In this document: positions 45,131 through 53,980 of the stretch, piece by piece
Layout: each line of letters starts with the position of its first letter
Position numbering within the stretch: position 1 is the stretch's first letter
Assembly (NCBI GenBank): GCA_963750195.1
Contig: CAVVPS010000014.1
Span: 62,001 to 126,000, forward strand
Source of the DNA: AP-15 sp963750195
GTDB lineage: Bacteria > Pseudomonadota > Alphaproteobacteria > ATCC43930 > CGMCC-115725
Length of the DNA: 64,000 nucleotides
Direction of reading: 5' to 3'
Made by a program: the position numbers and the translations under genes
The notes under the pieces: generated by a model
The model's database searches: none
Told to the model about the DNA's origin: nothing
Seen by the model: only the letters and a program-made list of their open reading frames with translations

Positions 45131-46710
45131 TGTGTAGGCGCAACGTGCAAATGTCAGTGCCGTCCAATTTAAAAATGTCAGTCTCCCCGGCTTTTTGGCG
45201 GGCTGTGGGGGGCGGCATCGATGACGGTGCTGAGCGTGAGCGATGGCGAGTTGCGGCGTCTCGAGGTGTTCCGGGACGTCGATCGAGGTAGTCTGCCGGT
45301 GCGCGCGGCAGCGCAGCTGTTGGGGCGCAGCGAGCGCCAGGTATGGCGGTTGTTGAAGGCGTTTCGCAGTGACGGTGTCGCGGGTTTGATTTCGAAGAAG
45401 CGCGGCCGGCCGAGCAACCGCCGGACGGCAGCGGCGGTGCGTGCAGCGGCATTGTGGATCGTGCGCCACAACTATGCCGATTTCGGCCCGACCTTGGCTG
45501 CCGAGAAGCTCGCCGCCGAGCGCGGTTTTGCGGTCTCCAGCGAGACCTTGCGCCAGTGGATGATCGCCGACGGGCTGTGGCGCGATCGTAAGCAGCGCAA
45601 GCGCATCCACCAACCGCGCCCGCGGCGCGAGTGCGTCGGCGAACTGGTCCAGGTCGACGGCAGCGAGCACTGGTGGTTCGAGGATCGCGGGCCGCAATGC
45701 ACCTTGCTGGTGTTCGTCGACGATGCGACCAGCCGGCTGATGCATCTGCAGTTTGTCGAGAGCGAGTCGACTTTCGCCTATTTTCACGCGGCGCGCGCCT
45801 ATCTGGAGGCCTGGGGCAAGCCGGTGGCGTTTTACAGCGACAAGCACGGGGTGTTCCGGGTCAACCACCCAGGCGCGCTTGGCGGCGACGGCATGACCCA
45901 GTTTGGCCGCGCCCTGCACGCGCTCAACATCGACATCATTTGCGCCAATTCGAGCCCGGCCAAGGGCCGGGTCGAGCGCGCCAACAAGACCTTGCAGGAC
46001 CGCCTGGTCAAGGAATTGCGGCTGGCTGACGCGGCCACCCTGGCGGAAGGCAACGCCCTGCTGCCTGCTTTCATCGCCGACTACAACGCGCGCTTTGCCA
46101 AAGCGCCGGCCAACAGCAAGGATTTGCACCGGCGGCTGCGCCCCGGCGACGATCTCGACGACGCGTTTGCCTGGAAGGAGGAGCGCACCCTGTCGCGGGC
46201 ATTGACCCTGCAGTATGACAAGGTGCTGTTCATCCTGGAGCCGAGCGAACCGGCCAAGGCGGCGATCGGCAAGCGGGTCACCGTGGTTGATTATCCTGAT
46301 GGCCGGCTGGCAATCCGTTACCGCGGGGTCGAACTGGCGTATCGGACCTTTGATAAAATTCGCCAAGTCTCGCAGGCCGCGATCGTCGAGAATAAACAGC
46401 TCGGCGCCGCGCTTGCCTTCATCCGCGCGGAGCAGCTGCGTCGCGAGCCCGAACATCGCAGCGATCGCGCCCCGCGCCGTCGCGATCAGCACAACCCTCG
46501 TCTGTTCAAAGTCGGCTGAGGCGCTCTACGAGCCGGGCGGGGCCGAGCCCGCCCGGTAAAACAAAACCGGTGCGGTTTCGAGCGTCCGTACCGCGGGCGC
46601 CGGTCGGGCGCTGCGCTACGCCGGGGCTCCGCGCCCGCCCGCCGCCCGCCCTCAGCGCACTGACATTTCTAAATTGGGGAAATCACTGACATCTCTATCT
46701 GGGCTGGACA
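45131..46710 (+). mobile_element. IS1202/ISNCY-type insertion sequence beside dif
   Basis: The element carries one transposase gene and imperfect terminal inverted repeats. The left end starts TGTGTAGGCGCAACG and reaches AAATGTCAGTG. The right end, read inward, is TGTCCAGCCCAGAT then GATGTCAGTG. Inner copies of AATTTA(A/G)AAATGTCAGT repeat the pattern at both ends. CTGG occurs just outside each end (45127-45130 and 46711-46714) and may be part of a short target duplication. The left end is only four bases from the dif-like site. Confidence 0.7.
45221..46519 (+). CDS. ISNCY/IS1202-type DDE transposase
   Basis: A 432-residue transposase. The N-terminal helix-turn-helix region reads VRAAAQLLGRSERQVWRLLK and the catalytic core is of the rve type. 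The DDE residues are likely the Asp in GELVQVDGSEHWWFEDR, the Asp in VAFYSDKHGVFRVN, and the Glu in SPAKGRVERANKTLQ. The frame is intact, so the copy could be active. The stop is followed by a nine-base hairpin (46533-46556). Confidence 0.9.
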   Translation: MTVLSVSDGELRRLEVFRDVDRGSLPVRAAAQLLGRSERQVWRLLKAFRSDGVAGLISKKRGRPSNRRTAAAVRAAALWIVRHNYADFGPTLAAEKLAAERGFAVSSETLRQWMIADGLWRDRKQRKRIHQPRPRRECVGELVQVDGSEHWWFEDRGPQCTLLVFVDDATSRLMHLQFVESESTFAYFHAARAYLEAWGKPVAFYSDKHGVFRVNHPGALGGDGMTQFGRALHALNIDIICANSSPAKGRVERANKTLQDRLVKELRLADAATLAEGNALLPAFIADYNARFAKAPANSKDLHRRLRPGDDLDDAFAWKEERTLSRALTLQYDKVLFILEPSEPAKAAIGKRVTVVDYPDGRLAIRYRGVELAYRTFDKIRQVSQAAIVENKQLGAALAFIRAEQLRREPEHRSDRAPRRRDQHNPRLFKVG

Positions 46711-46714
46711 CTGG

Positions 46715-46800
46715 TGTGTAGGCGCCTGATCAAAATGTCACCCGTGTGCGCCGCCGAGGTGGCGATGCTTTTAGCGATAGGCCAGGCACCAGCCCGGCGC
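46715..46800 (+). mobile_element. Left-end remnant of a second related IS
   Basis: Immediately after the right end of the intact element, TGTGTAGGCGCCTGATCAAA and ATGTCACCC repeat the left-end layout of the first IS. No transposase frame follows; the sequence soon runs into the truncated radical-SAM gene. This fits an older insertion at the same distance from dif, pushed outward by the newer one and then mostly deleted. The right limit is approximate. Confidence 0.5.
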
Positions 46801-46834
46801 GCGCAGCCAGCACTGATCGGCCGGTAGATCGTCA

Positions 46835-48150
46835 CGGCGATAGCGACCCTTGTCGAGCTGATGGCCAAGCTCAGCCGGGGCGACGACTGGCGCGGCATCG
46901 CCGGCGTCGCCTATCGGCGGGGCGAGGAGATCGTCGCCAATCCGCTGCGGCCGGCGATCGACGATCTCGACCGGCTCCCGTTTCCGGAGCGTTCCGACAT
47001 CGACTATGGCCGGCGGGACCTTTCTACCGCCTCGGTACTCGGCAGCCGCGGCTGCCCGTGGAACTGCAATTTCTGCAGCATCCGCCCGTTCTACGAGGCC
47101 CAGGGCGGCAAGCTGCGGCGCCTGCGCTCGCCCGCGGCGGTGGTCGAAGAAATGCGCCAGCTCCACGTCGAACAGGGCGCGCGCATCTTCCTGTTCCAGG
47201 ACGACGATTTTCTGGCGACCGGGCGGCGCGCCCGGGAGTGGGCGGAAGGCATCGCCGACGGCATCATCGCGGCCGGATTGGCGGGCCGGATCGCGTTCAA
47301 AATCAGTTGCCGCTCCGATGAGGTCCGGCATCAGACGATGGCGCGCCTGGTCGAGGCCGGGCTCACCCACGTCTACATGGGGGTCGAGAACGGCGACGAG
47401 CAGGGCCTGGTCAATCTGAACAAGATGCTGAAGCCGCATCATCACCTCGAAGCGGGGAACATCCTGCGCGATCTCGGGGTGTCGTTCGACTTCGGCTTTA
47501 TGCTGCTGGAGCCCTACAGCACGATCGCGACCGTGCGCAGCAATATCGCCTTCCTTGAGCGCTTCGTCGGCGACGGGTGGACGGTCGCGGGTTTCTGCCG
47601 GACCTTGCCCTATGCGGGCACCCCGCTGAAACGTCAGCTCGAGGCGGAAGGACGATTGCTCGGAAATGCGTTCGAGCCTGACTACAACTTTCTCGACTCG
47701 AAACTGGACCGGTTCTACGACTGGATGCTGCTGACCTTCCGCGTGCGAAATTTCGACAATTCCGGGCTGGTCGAAGTCTTGCGCGCGCTGGTGTTCGAAG
47801 CGCACCTGAACCTGCCTGGTTACCGTAACTTCCAGCCGTCGGACCGCGCCCGCCTGCACAGCATCACCGCGCAGGCCAATGGCCACGCCCTCTATTGCCT
47901 GGGCGCCGCACTCGATCATATCGAGGCGACGCCGCTTGAAGATATCGACATCAGACACGGCTATCTCGGCCGGCTGACGGCGCACGAACTGGCGCAGGAG
48001 CGCCAACTGACGGCTGAAGTTAACGCGTTCTATTGGGGCGCACGCGCTCGCCAGGGCCTGTCGACGCCGGAATTCCAAGAACTTCGCCTGCTCGGCGGGT
48101 TCGAGAATTCCTGGACGGTGGCCCCCCAAGATCTCCGCCCCGCGTACTGA
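46835..48150 (+). pseudogene. B12-binding-type radical SAM protein, N-terminally truncated
   Basis: The radical-SAM domain is present: SVLGSRGCPWNCNFCSIRPF carries the CxxxCxxC cluster motif, and LVEAGLTHVYMGVENGDEQG and a BchE/HpnJ-like C-terminal region follow. Family members normally begin with a cobalamin-binding domain of about 150 residues. Here homology starts only at TLVELMAKLSRGDDWRGIAG, and upstream frames are interrupted. The first usable start is the ATG at 46861. The missing half was probably lost with the adjacent IS insertion. Confidence 0.75.
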
Positions 48151-48360
48151 ATCCGCGATCTCCTTTAAGGCGGCTGAGCTTCGCTACCAGCCGAGCGGGC
48201 TGACGCCCGCTCGGTAAAAAAGCGGGACCGGCTTCGTCTATCCGCGCTGCGGCGGTGGTTGAGATGACGGTGCGGCTGATCAGCGACGTGCAGCCGGATT
48301 GCGGCGATGAGGCGATACGGATAAACCCACCCCGCGGGCTTCGATCGAATATCCAAGGAA
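48151..48360. other. Intergenic region with strong hairpin, possible IS 3' remnant
   Basis: A perfect ten-base stem CCGAGCGGGC/GCCCGCTCGG (48191-48214) is followed by TAAAAAA. The layout GGCTGAG..., hairpin, CGGTAAAA, then ACCGG...TTCG closely parallels the sequence after the transposase stop at 46511-46580. It may be the far end of the second, deleted insertion sequence. The A tract rules out a simple plus-strand terminator. Confidence 0.4.
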
Positions 48361-49209
48361 GTGACGGTGGACCTGCCCACGGGATTCCGGGTCAGCTTCG
48401 AGGACCAGCCCTCGGCCGAGGATTGCGACACGATCGGCTATGCTCTCGACGCGTACAATCGTCAGTTTCTCGGCGAAACCGGCTACTCCCGAATGGGCAT
48501 TTTTGTCCGCGACGGGCGCGGCGCGATCATGGCCGGGCTGGTCGGCTCAACCTATGCCGGCTGGCTGTTCGTCGCCGATCTCTGGGTCCATGCCGAGCTG
48601 CGCCGGCGCGGCATCGGTCGCCAATTGCTGGCAATGGCCGAGCGCCGCGCGATCGAACTGGGTTGCCACTCAGCGCGGCTTGACACTCTTTCTTTCCAAG
48701 CGCCGGAGTTTTATCCGCGTTTTGGATACCGGGTTTTTGGGGCGCTCGACTACCCTCCCGGTCATCGGCTTTATTTCCTGTGGAAACGGCTGAAGCCCGA
48801 AGCCACTTCGAATCTTGTCAAATTGTTCCCGGTCTCGGTCAAGGGCGTGCTGTTCGAGGAGGGCCGGGTCGCTCTGCTGGAGAACGAGCGGGGGACATGG
48901 GAATTGCCGGGCGGACGGCTCGAACCCGGCGAGGACCCGGCGACCTGCCTCACGCGTGAGGTCGCCGAGGAGCTCGGGGTAGAGGTCGCAATCGAGGCAA
49001 TCCTCGATAGCTGGGTCTACGAAGTGTTGCCGCGGCGCGAGGTGCTGATCGTGACCTACGGGGTGCGGCGTTCGAGCCAACGGGCGATGCGGGTCAGCGA
49101 GGAACATCGACGGTTCGGGCTGTTTGCGCTAAGCGAACTGGACGGGCTGCCGATGCCCGAAGGCTACCGCCGTTCGATCCGCGCCTGGGCGACGCAGTGC
49201 GGCGTGTGA
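48361..49209 (+). CDS. GNAT acetyltransferase-Nudix hydrolase fusion
   Basis: A 282-residue two-domain protein. Residues 1 to about 145 are a GNAT fold (VADLWVHAELRRRGIGRQLL contains the acetyl-CoA loop RRRGIG, then FYPRFGYRVFG). Residues about 155-282 are a Nudix domain whose box reads GGRLEPGEDPATCLTREVAE followed by ELGV, with all glutamates in place. Single-domain versions of each are common; the fusion is less so. The GTG start has AAGGAA directly upstream. It ends eight bases before mazG. Substrate and biological role unknown. Confidence 0.85.
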   Translation: MTVDLPTGFRVSFEDQPSAEDCDTIGYALDAYNRQFLGETGYSRMGIFVRDGRGAIMAGLVGSTYAGWLFVADLWVHAELRRRGIGRQLLAMAERRAIELGCHSARLDTLSFQAPEFYPRFGYRVFGALDYPPGHRLYFLWKRLKPEATSNLVKLFPVSVKGVLFEEGRVALLENERGTWELPGGRLEPGEDPATCLTREVAEELGVEVAIEAILDSWVYEVLPRREVLIVTYGVRRSSQRAMRVSEEHRRFGLFALSELDGLPMPEGYRRSIRAWATQCGV

Positions 49210-49216
49210 TGGCGCG

Positions 49217-50008
49217 ATGACAACCCCTGCCCTCGCCCGTCTGCTCGCGATCATGGCGCAGCTGCGCGATCCCGAGCGCGGCTGCCCGTGGGATCGTGAG
49301 CAGGATTTCGCGACGATTGCGCCTTATACGATCGAAGAGGCCTATGAGGTGGCCGACGCGATCGCGCGCGGCGATATGGCGGGGTTGAAGGACGAACTCG
49401 GCGATCTGTTGTTTCAGGTCGTCTTTCACGCCCGTATGGCCGAGGAGGCCAGGCTGTTCGCGTTTGACGATGTCGCCGCGGCGATCGCCGACAAGATGGT
49501 GCGGCGTCATCCGCATGTCTTTGGCGATGCCGAGATTGCTTCCGCAGAGGCGCAGACCCGGGCCTGGGAGGAGCACAAAGCCAGGGAGCGTGCGACCCAA
49601 GCCGCCGCGATGGGAACTCAGGAAAGCGTACTCGACGGGGTGGCACTCGCCCTCCCTGCCCTGCTGCGCGCCGCCAAAATCCAAGGGCGGGCGGCGCGGA
49701 TCGGGTTCGACTGGCCAGCGGCGCGCCCGGTGATTGCAAAAATCGCCGAGGAAATCATCGAACTCGAAGCCGAACTCGATAACGGCGTCGATCCCGAGAA
49801 AATCGAGAACGAAATGGGCGATGTCCTGTTCGCCGCCGCCAACCTCGCGCGCAAGCTCGACATCGATCCGGAAGCGGCGCTACGCCGCGCCACCGCGAAA
49901 TTCGAGCGCCGCTTTCGGCGCGTCGAAACGCTCGCTGCCGAGCGCGGCGTCAACGGTCTGGATGCGCTCGAAGGGCTGTGGCAGGAGGTCAAGCGCGCGG
50001 AAGATTGA
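49217..50008 (+). CDS. mazG: Nucleoside triphosphate pyrophosphohydrolase MazG
   Basis: A 263-residue protein with two MazG domains. The first has LRDPERGCPWDREQDFATIA and LKDELGDLLFQVVFHARMAEE (EExxD-type metal helices). The second repeats the pattern in EIIELEAELDN and ENEMGDVLFAAANLARKLDI. It converts NTPs to NMPs and pyrophosphate in nucleotide-pool sanitation. In relatives mazG lies near hflX and hfq, as here. Confidence 0.94.
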   Translation: MTTPALARLLAIMAQLRDPERGCPWDREQDFATIAPYTIEEAYEVADAIARGDMAGLKDELGDLLFQVVFHARMAEEARLFAFDDVAAAIADKMVRRHPHVFGDAEIASAEAQTRAWEEHKARERATQAAAMGTQESVLDGVALALPALLRAAKIQGRAARIGFDWPAARPVIAKIAEEIIELEAELDNGVDPEKIENEMGDVLFAAANLARKLDIDPEAALRRATAKFERRFRRVETLAAERGVNGLDALEGLWQEVKRAED

Positions 50009-50049
50009 GGGAACCCGGGATCAGATTTGCCTGCGCCGGACACCCGTAT

Positions 50050-50274
50050 CTAGTTGCCGCCCCTAGCCTGATTGTAGATCAGGCCGCCGGCGAGACCCGC
50101 CGCCGCACCGATACCGGCGCCGAGACCCGCATTGCCGGCGATGGCGCCAATGATCGCGCCGCCGCCGGCGCCGATTGCGGTGCCCGACAGCGCTCGCTGC
50201 TGTCCTGGGGTCATGTCGGAACAAGCGGCCAGTGGCACCGACGCCACGACGGCCGCCAAAATCAGCCGTTTCAT
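50050..50274 (-). CDS. Glycine-zipper lipoprotein
   Basis: A 74-residue protein with a lipoprotein signal (LILAAVVASVPLAAC) and a long Gly/Ala-rich helix pair with GxxxG spacing (GTAIGAGGGAIIGAIAG, then GAGIGAAAGLAGG). This is the OsmB/SlyB-like outer-membrane small lipoprotein type. It overlaps the preceding Rap1a-like gene by four bases on the same strand. Confidence 0.82.
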   Translation of the reverse strand: MKRLILAAVVASVPLAACSDMTPGQQRALSGTAIGAGGGAIIGAIAGNAGLGAGIGAAAGLAGGLIYNQARGGN

Positions 50275-50684
50275 CGCGACCTCCGTTTCGCGACCACCGA
50301 CGCCGGACAGGGATACTTCCCGGCGAGATAGATGAACATGCCATCGATCGCCGGCATTTCGAGGCGCGCCGGCCGTTCGTTCGCCCAGGCGATGAAGCTG
50401 GCTAGCTCGGGGTCCCGGGGAGGCCGCGGCGTTGGCAGGCAGAACAGCTTGCGGCCGCCCCTTTGCGCCTCATGCGCCTCCTCGACGACGACCGCGCCCT
50501 CGGCATAGCCGTGGCAGAAATTGACCGCACCGGTCATCAGCGGATCGTCCTTGGCCGGCGCGCAGATGGCGATCAGGTCAGCGACCGTGTGGGGCGGGAA
50601 CTGCGATTCCGAAACTGCCGCCGAGGCCGCCGAAGCGCCGGCGGCTATCAGTACAGCTGCGAGCGCCGAAGCCCGAAATCTCAT
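50271..50684 (-). CDS. Rap1a/Tai-like secreted small protein
   Basis: A 137-residue exported protein (signal peptide ending AAGASAASAA) with four spaced cysteines: AICAPA, NFCHGYAEG, LFCLPTP, KYPCPAS. This cysteine pattern and layout recall the Rap1a/Tai immunity-like family, which can neutralise type VI secretion effectors. No effector or secretion gene is near, so an unrelated periplasmic role is equally possible. It overlaps the glycine-zipper gene. Confidence 0.6.
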   Translation of the reverse strand: MRFRASALAAVLIAAGASAASAAVSESQFPPHTVADLIAICAPAKDDPLMTGAVNFCHGYAEGAVVVEEAHEAQRGGRKLFCLPTPRPPRDPELASFIAWANERPARLEMPAIDGMFIYLAGKYPCPASVVAKRRSR

Positions 50685-50746
50685 CGCGCCTGCTCCCCTT
50701 CTCGCTTTTTCAACCGGAAAGCGATAGCTGAAGGGCTATTGCGGCG

Positions 50747-51982
50747 TCAATGCAGTCGCTGGTGGTGGCGCAGGCGGGCGAGATCGGCGTCGGAAAGGCG
50801 GACCGAGAGGTGGGCGGCCTCGCTGTCGTCGCGGCGGCCAAGGACCTCGCCGTGCCGATAAATCCAGGCTAGGGTCTTGCCGTCAGTCAGCGGAATGTCC
50901 AGCCGCACCGCGCGGATGTCGCTTTGCAATCGGCGATCGATCAGCGCCAGCAGCGTCTCGCATCCCTCGCCGGTCGCGGCCGACAATGCAGCAATCTGCG
51001 AGTTCCGCAGCTTGTGATGTTCGAGGCTGGCCCGCTGCCCGGGTTCGAGCAGGTCAATCTTGTTCATCACCTCGATCAGCCCGTCCTCGGCCGCTTCGTC
51101 GAGCCCGAGATTGCCGAGCACCGTCAGCACGTCGTCGCGCTGGGACTCGCTGTCTGGATGGTGCGCGTCGCGGACATGGACGACGATGTCGGCTTCGGTG
51201 ACCTCTTCGAGGGTCGCGCGAAAGGCGGCGACGAGGTGGGTCGGCAGATCGGAGATAAAGCCGACCGTGTCGGACAGGATGGCGGTGCGCCCCGACGGCA
51301 GTTCGAAGCGCCGCATCGTCGGGTCGAGGGTCGCGAACAGCATGTCGCCGGCGGTTACCGTGGAGCGCGTCAGGCGATTGAACAGGGTCGATTTTCCGGC
51401 ATTGGTATAGCCCACCAATGCGACCACCGGATAAGGCACGCGGCGGCGGGCTTCGCGATGCAAGGCGCGGGTGCGCTTGATCGTCTCGAGCTCGCGTTTC
51501 AACCGCGCGATGCGCTCGCCGATCAGCCGGCGGTCGATTTCGAGCTGGCTCTCGCCCGGGCCGCCGAGAAACCCGAACCCGCCGCGCTGACGTTCGAGAT
51601 GGGTCCAGGAACGCACCAGACGCGAGCGCTGATAGGAGAGCGCCGCCAGTTCGACTTGCAGGCGGCCCTCATGGGTGCGCGCCCGCGCGCCGAAGATTTC
51701 GAGGATCAAACCGGTTCGGTCGATGACCTTCGCCTGCCAGCTCCTTTCAAGATTGCGCTGCTGCACCGGCGAAAGCGTCCCGTCGATCACGACCAGACCG
51801 ATCGAATTTTCGCTGATAAGTTCACGGAAATTATCGACGGTGCCCCTGCCGAGCAAGCTGCTCGGGCGCGGGCTGGCGATGCGGGTAATCTCGGCGCGAA
51901 CGACATCGAGACGGATCGCCTGCGCTAGGCCGACCGCTTCTTCGAGCCGCGCTTCGATCGAACGGGCAAAAGTTTCGGCCAC
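50747..51982 (-). CDS. hflX: Ribosome-associated GTPase HflX
   Basis: A translational GTPase-type protein with an N-terminal glycine-rich HflX domain (LLGRGTVDNFRELI) and G motifs VALVGYTNAGKSTLFNRLTR (G1), DTVGFISDLPTHLVAAFRAT (G3) and NKIDLL (G4). HflX splits stalled ribosomes after stress. The first standard start in frame is the GTG at 51982, but family-like sequence (RALVVHPAPKSAPVRG) continues upstream to about 52040 with no ATG, GTG or TTG. The real start may be a CTG at the hfq stop, or obscured by an error. Confidence 0.93.
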   Translation of the reverse strand: MAETFARSIEARLEEAVGLAQAIRLDVVRAEITRIASPRPSSLLGRGTVDNFRELISENSIGLVVIDGTLSPVQQRNLERSWQAKVIDRTGLILEIFGARARTHEGRLQVELAALSYQRSRLVRSWTHLERQRGGFGFLGGPGESQLEIDRRLIGERIARLKRELETIKRTRALHREARRRVPYPVVALVGYTNAGKSTLFNRLTRSTVTAGDMLFATLDPTMRRFELPSGRTAILSDTVGFISDLPTHLVAAFRATLEEVTEADIVVHVRDAHHPDSESQRDDVLTVLGNLGLDEAAEDGLIEVMNKIDLLEPGQRASLEHHKLRNSQIAALSAATGEGCETLLALIDRRLQSDIRAVRLDIPLTDGKTLAWIYRHGEVLGRRDDSEAAHLSVRLSDADLARLRHHQRLH

Positions 51983-52077
51983 ACCGCGAACAGGCGCCGA
52001 TTTCGGCGCCGGATGGACGACGAGCGCGCGACCGGTCGTAGCGCCGTCCGCGTGCGGTGACCTATCCTCCTCCCGGC

Positions 52078-52329
52078 TCAGGATTCTTCGTTCTCCCTGC
52101 CCGGCTCGAACAACTGGATCGGCTGCGCCGGCATCACCGTCGAGATCGCGTGCTTGTAGACGAGCTGCGAATGCGCGTCGCGCCGCAGCAGCACGCAGAA
52201 ATTATCAAACCAAGTGATGATCCCTTGCAGCTTTACGCCGTTGACCAGAAAGACAGTAACCGGCGTCTTGTTTTTCCGGACGTGGTTGAGAAAAACGTCC
52301 TGGACATTTTGTGATTTCTCCGCAGACAT
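52078..52329 (-). CDS. hfq: RNA chaperone Hfq
   Basis: An 83-residue Sm-like RNA-binding protein that forms hexamers and pairs sRNAs with mRNAs. The Sm1 motif covers NVQDVFLNHVRKNKTPVTVF and NGVKLQGIITWFDNFCVLLR, and the Sm2 YKH motif is in LVYKHAISTVMP. The position before hflX matches most proteobacteria. Confidence 0.97.
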   Translation of the reverse strand: MSAEKSQNVQDVFLNHVRKNKTPVTVFLVNGVKLQGIITWFDNFCVLLRRDAHSQLVYKHAISTVMPAQPIQLFEPGRENEES

Positions 52330-52443
52330 GGGTATCCCCCATTCGCTTTTTGGAGCCGAGTCGGCCCGAACTCACGCCAAAACGGCAAGCGCTCGGGTGA
52401 AGCCGCCGAGCTGCCGGTACGAAGATGGTCTCGCCAAGGTGAA

Positions 52444-53115
52444 TCACAAGCCCTGAATAAAGCGAAACAACGCCGCAGGATCTGAAAACTTAAGACGCGG
52501 CGCGTGGGCGCCCAATTCCTCCGGCAGCCAATTCGCCGCCGAGCAAAACCGGCACGCATCCGCTGTTTCCAGCGCATTCCATGTCGATGCCGGTGTCGCC
52601 GACAAACCACACCCCCTCCCCCGCATCTATCCCGCTCTGTTCAAGCGCCAGCCGGACCGGGGCGGCGTCGGGCTTATCGGCAGCGGCGTCGCCGGCCCCG
52701 ACGACGCTCCCAAAATAGGCCGACCAGCCGAGCTGCTGCGCCTCAAGGCGAAGCAACACGCCGGTCTTGTTGCTGACGACGCCGAGAAAGACGCCCTCAG
52801 CCGCGAGCGCCGCGCAGCAATTCGCCGCGGCCCGGCAGTGCCGTCAGCCGTTCGAGATGGATCGCCCGAAAGCGGTCGAGATAGATCTGCCGCGCCTCTT
52901 CCCAGCGCTCGCCGAAATGCAATCGGAAAGCTCTCGCGCAGGCTGAGCCGCACCCGTCGCTTAGTCTCGGCGAGCGACCACGGCGGCTTGCCCATCGCCG
53001 CCATGACAGATGGTTCAAGCGCTTCGTGGATCGTGGCCCAGCTATCGACCAGAGTGTTGTCCCAGTCGAACAGGATCGCGCGCGGCCGGCCGCACATCCG
53101 ACGAGGCACCGGCAT
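52444..53115 (-). CDS. HAD-superfamily phosphatase, multiply frameshifted
   Basis: The HAD motif I is in RAILFDWDNTLVDSWATIHE. In other frames follow FRLHFGERWEEARQIYLDRF, then GVVSNKTGV-type motif II and GVWFVGDTGIDMECAGNSGC (motif IV), ending LKFSDPAALFRFIQGL with a stop at 52444. At least three indels (near 52930, 52790 and 52545) are needed to join these. This is a Gph-like phosphatase by layout. The start (53115 or 53097) overlaps the end of the aminotransferase reading. Confidence 0.65.
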
Positions 53116-53974
53116 CTCGTGCCGCCGCCGCGTGGGCCAGATAGAGATTCGCGGCAGGGCCCGGCTGAGCGGCCCTGGCCTGCCGTCGCCGACCGGGTCG
53201 CCGTCGATGCGGACGACCGGCAACAACTCGACCGCGGTGCTGGTCACAAACGCCTCGCGCGCCGTCTTGCGCCTCGGCCACGGTGAACGGCCGCTCGACC
53301 AGGCGATAGCCTTCGCGGCGAATGATGTCGAAGACCGCGAGGCGGGTGACGCCGTTCAGGATCGCGTTGTCGGCTTGGCGGGTCACGGCGGCGCCGTCGG
53401 CGGTCACGATCCAGGCATTGGTCGAGGTGCCCTCGGTCACCCAGCCGTCGCTGTCGACCTGCCATGCTTCATAGGCCCCGGCCTCTTGGGCGCGCTGCTT
53501 GCCGAGCACGTTCGCGACCAGCGCCACCGATTTGATGTCGCAGCGTTGCCAGCGGATGTCGGGGATCGTGATCACGCGCGATGCCGTCGGCGGCCAGGCG
53601 CGGATCGGCGGGCCTCTTGCGCCGCGCGGTGACGACCAGAACCGGTCTCGGCCGTCTTGCGGAAAGGCATGGTCACGCGGTGCCGCGCCGCGGGTGACCT
53701 GCAGATAGACGGTGCCGTCGCGCACGCCGTTGCGGCGGATGACCTCGCGCATGACGAGCTTCAGCGCCGCCTCCGACATCGGCGCCGCGATCTGCAACTC
53801 GCCCAGCGAGCGCGCCAGCCGCGCCAGATGCGGCCCCTCGTCGACAAGATGGCCGCCGAGCACCGCCAGCACCTCGTAGACCCCGTCGGCAAACTGGTAG
53901 CCGCGATCCTCGATATGCACGCCGGCGGAGCGGTGCGGTAGATACTGCCCGTCGACATAGGCGATCCGCGACAT
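53042..53974 (-). CDS. D-amino-acid aminotransferase-like (class IV), frameshifted
   Basis: A fold-type IV PLP enzyme. It has HIEDRGYQFADGVYEVLAVL, YLQVTRGAAPRDHAFP, and the catalytic lysine in RCDIKSVALVANVLGKQRA, then EGTSTNAWIV and ILNGVTRLAVFDIIRREG. Members make D-amino acids such as D-alanine or D-glutamate. Frames shift near 53655, 53578, 53257 and 53165, and sequence between them reads as conserved in neighbouring frames. The true stop is unclear: the frame runs to 53042, but family length suggests an end near 53110. Confidence 0.7.
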   Translation of the reverse strand: MSRIAYVDGQYLPHRSAGVHIEDRGYQFADGVYEVLAVLGGHLVDEGPHLARLARSLGELQIAAPMSEAALKLVMREVIRRNGVRDGTVYLQVTRGAAPRDHAFPQDGRDRFWSSPRGARGPPIRAWPPTASRVITIPDIRWQRCDIKSVALVANVLGKQRAQEAGAYEAWQVDSDGWVTEGTSTNAWIVTADGAAVTRQADNAILNGVTRLAVFDIIRREGYRLVERPFTVAEAQDGARGVCDQHRGRVVAGRPHRRRPGRRRQARAAQPGPAANLYLAHAAAARDAGASSDVRPAARDPVRLGQHSGR

Positions 53975-53980
53975 TGGCTC

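Noticed and set aside
46771..48129. 452-residue minus-strand frame opposite the radical-SAM gene
   Set aside because: The plus strand has clear radical-SAM motifs; the antisense translation shows no domain and typical shadow composition.
48191..48221. Rho-independent terminator after the radical-SAM gene
   Set aside because: The strong stem is followed by A residues, not T, on the plus strand, and nothing on the minus strand needs it.
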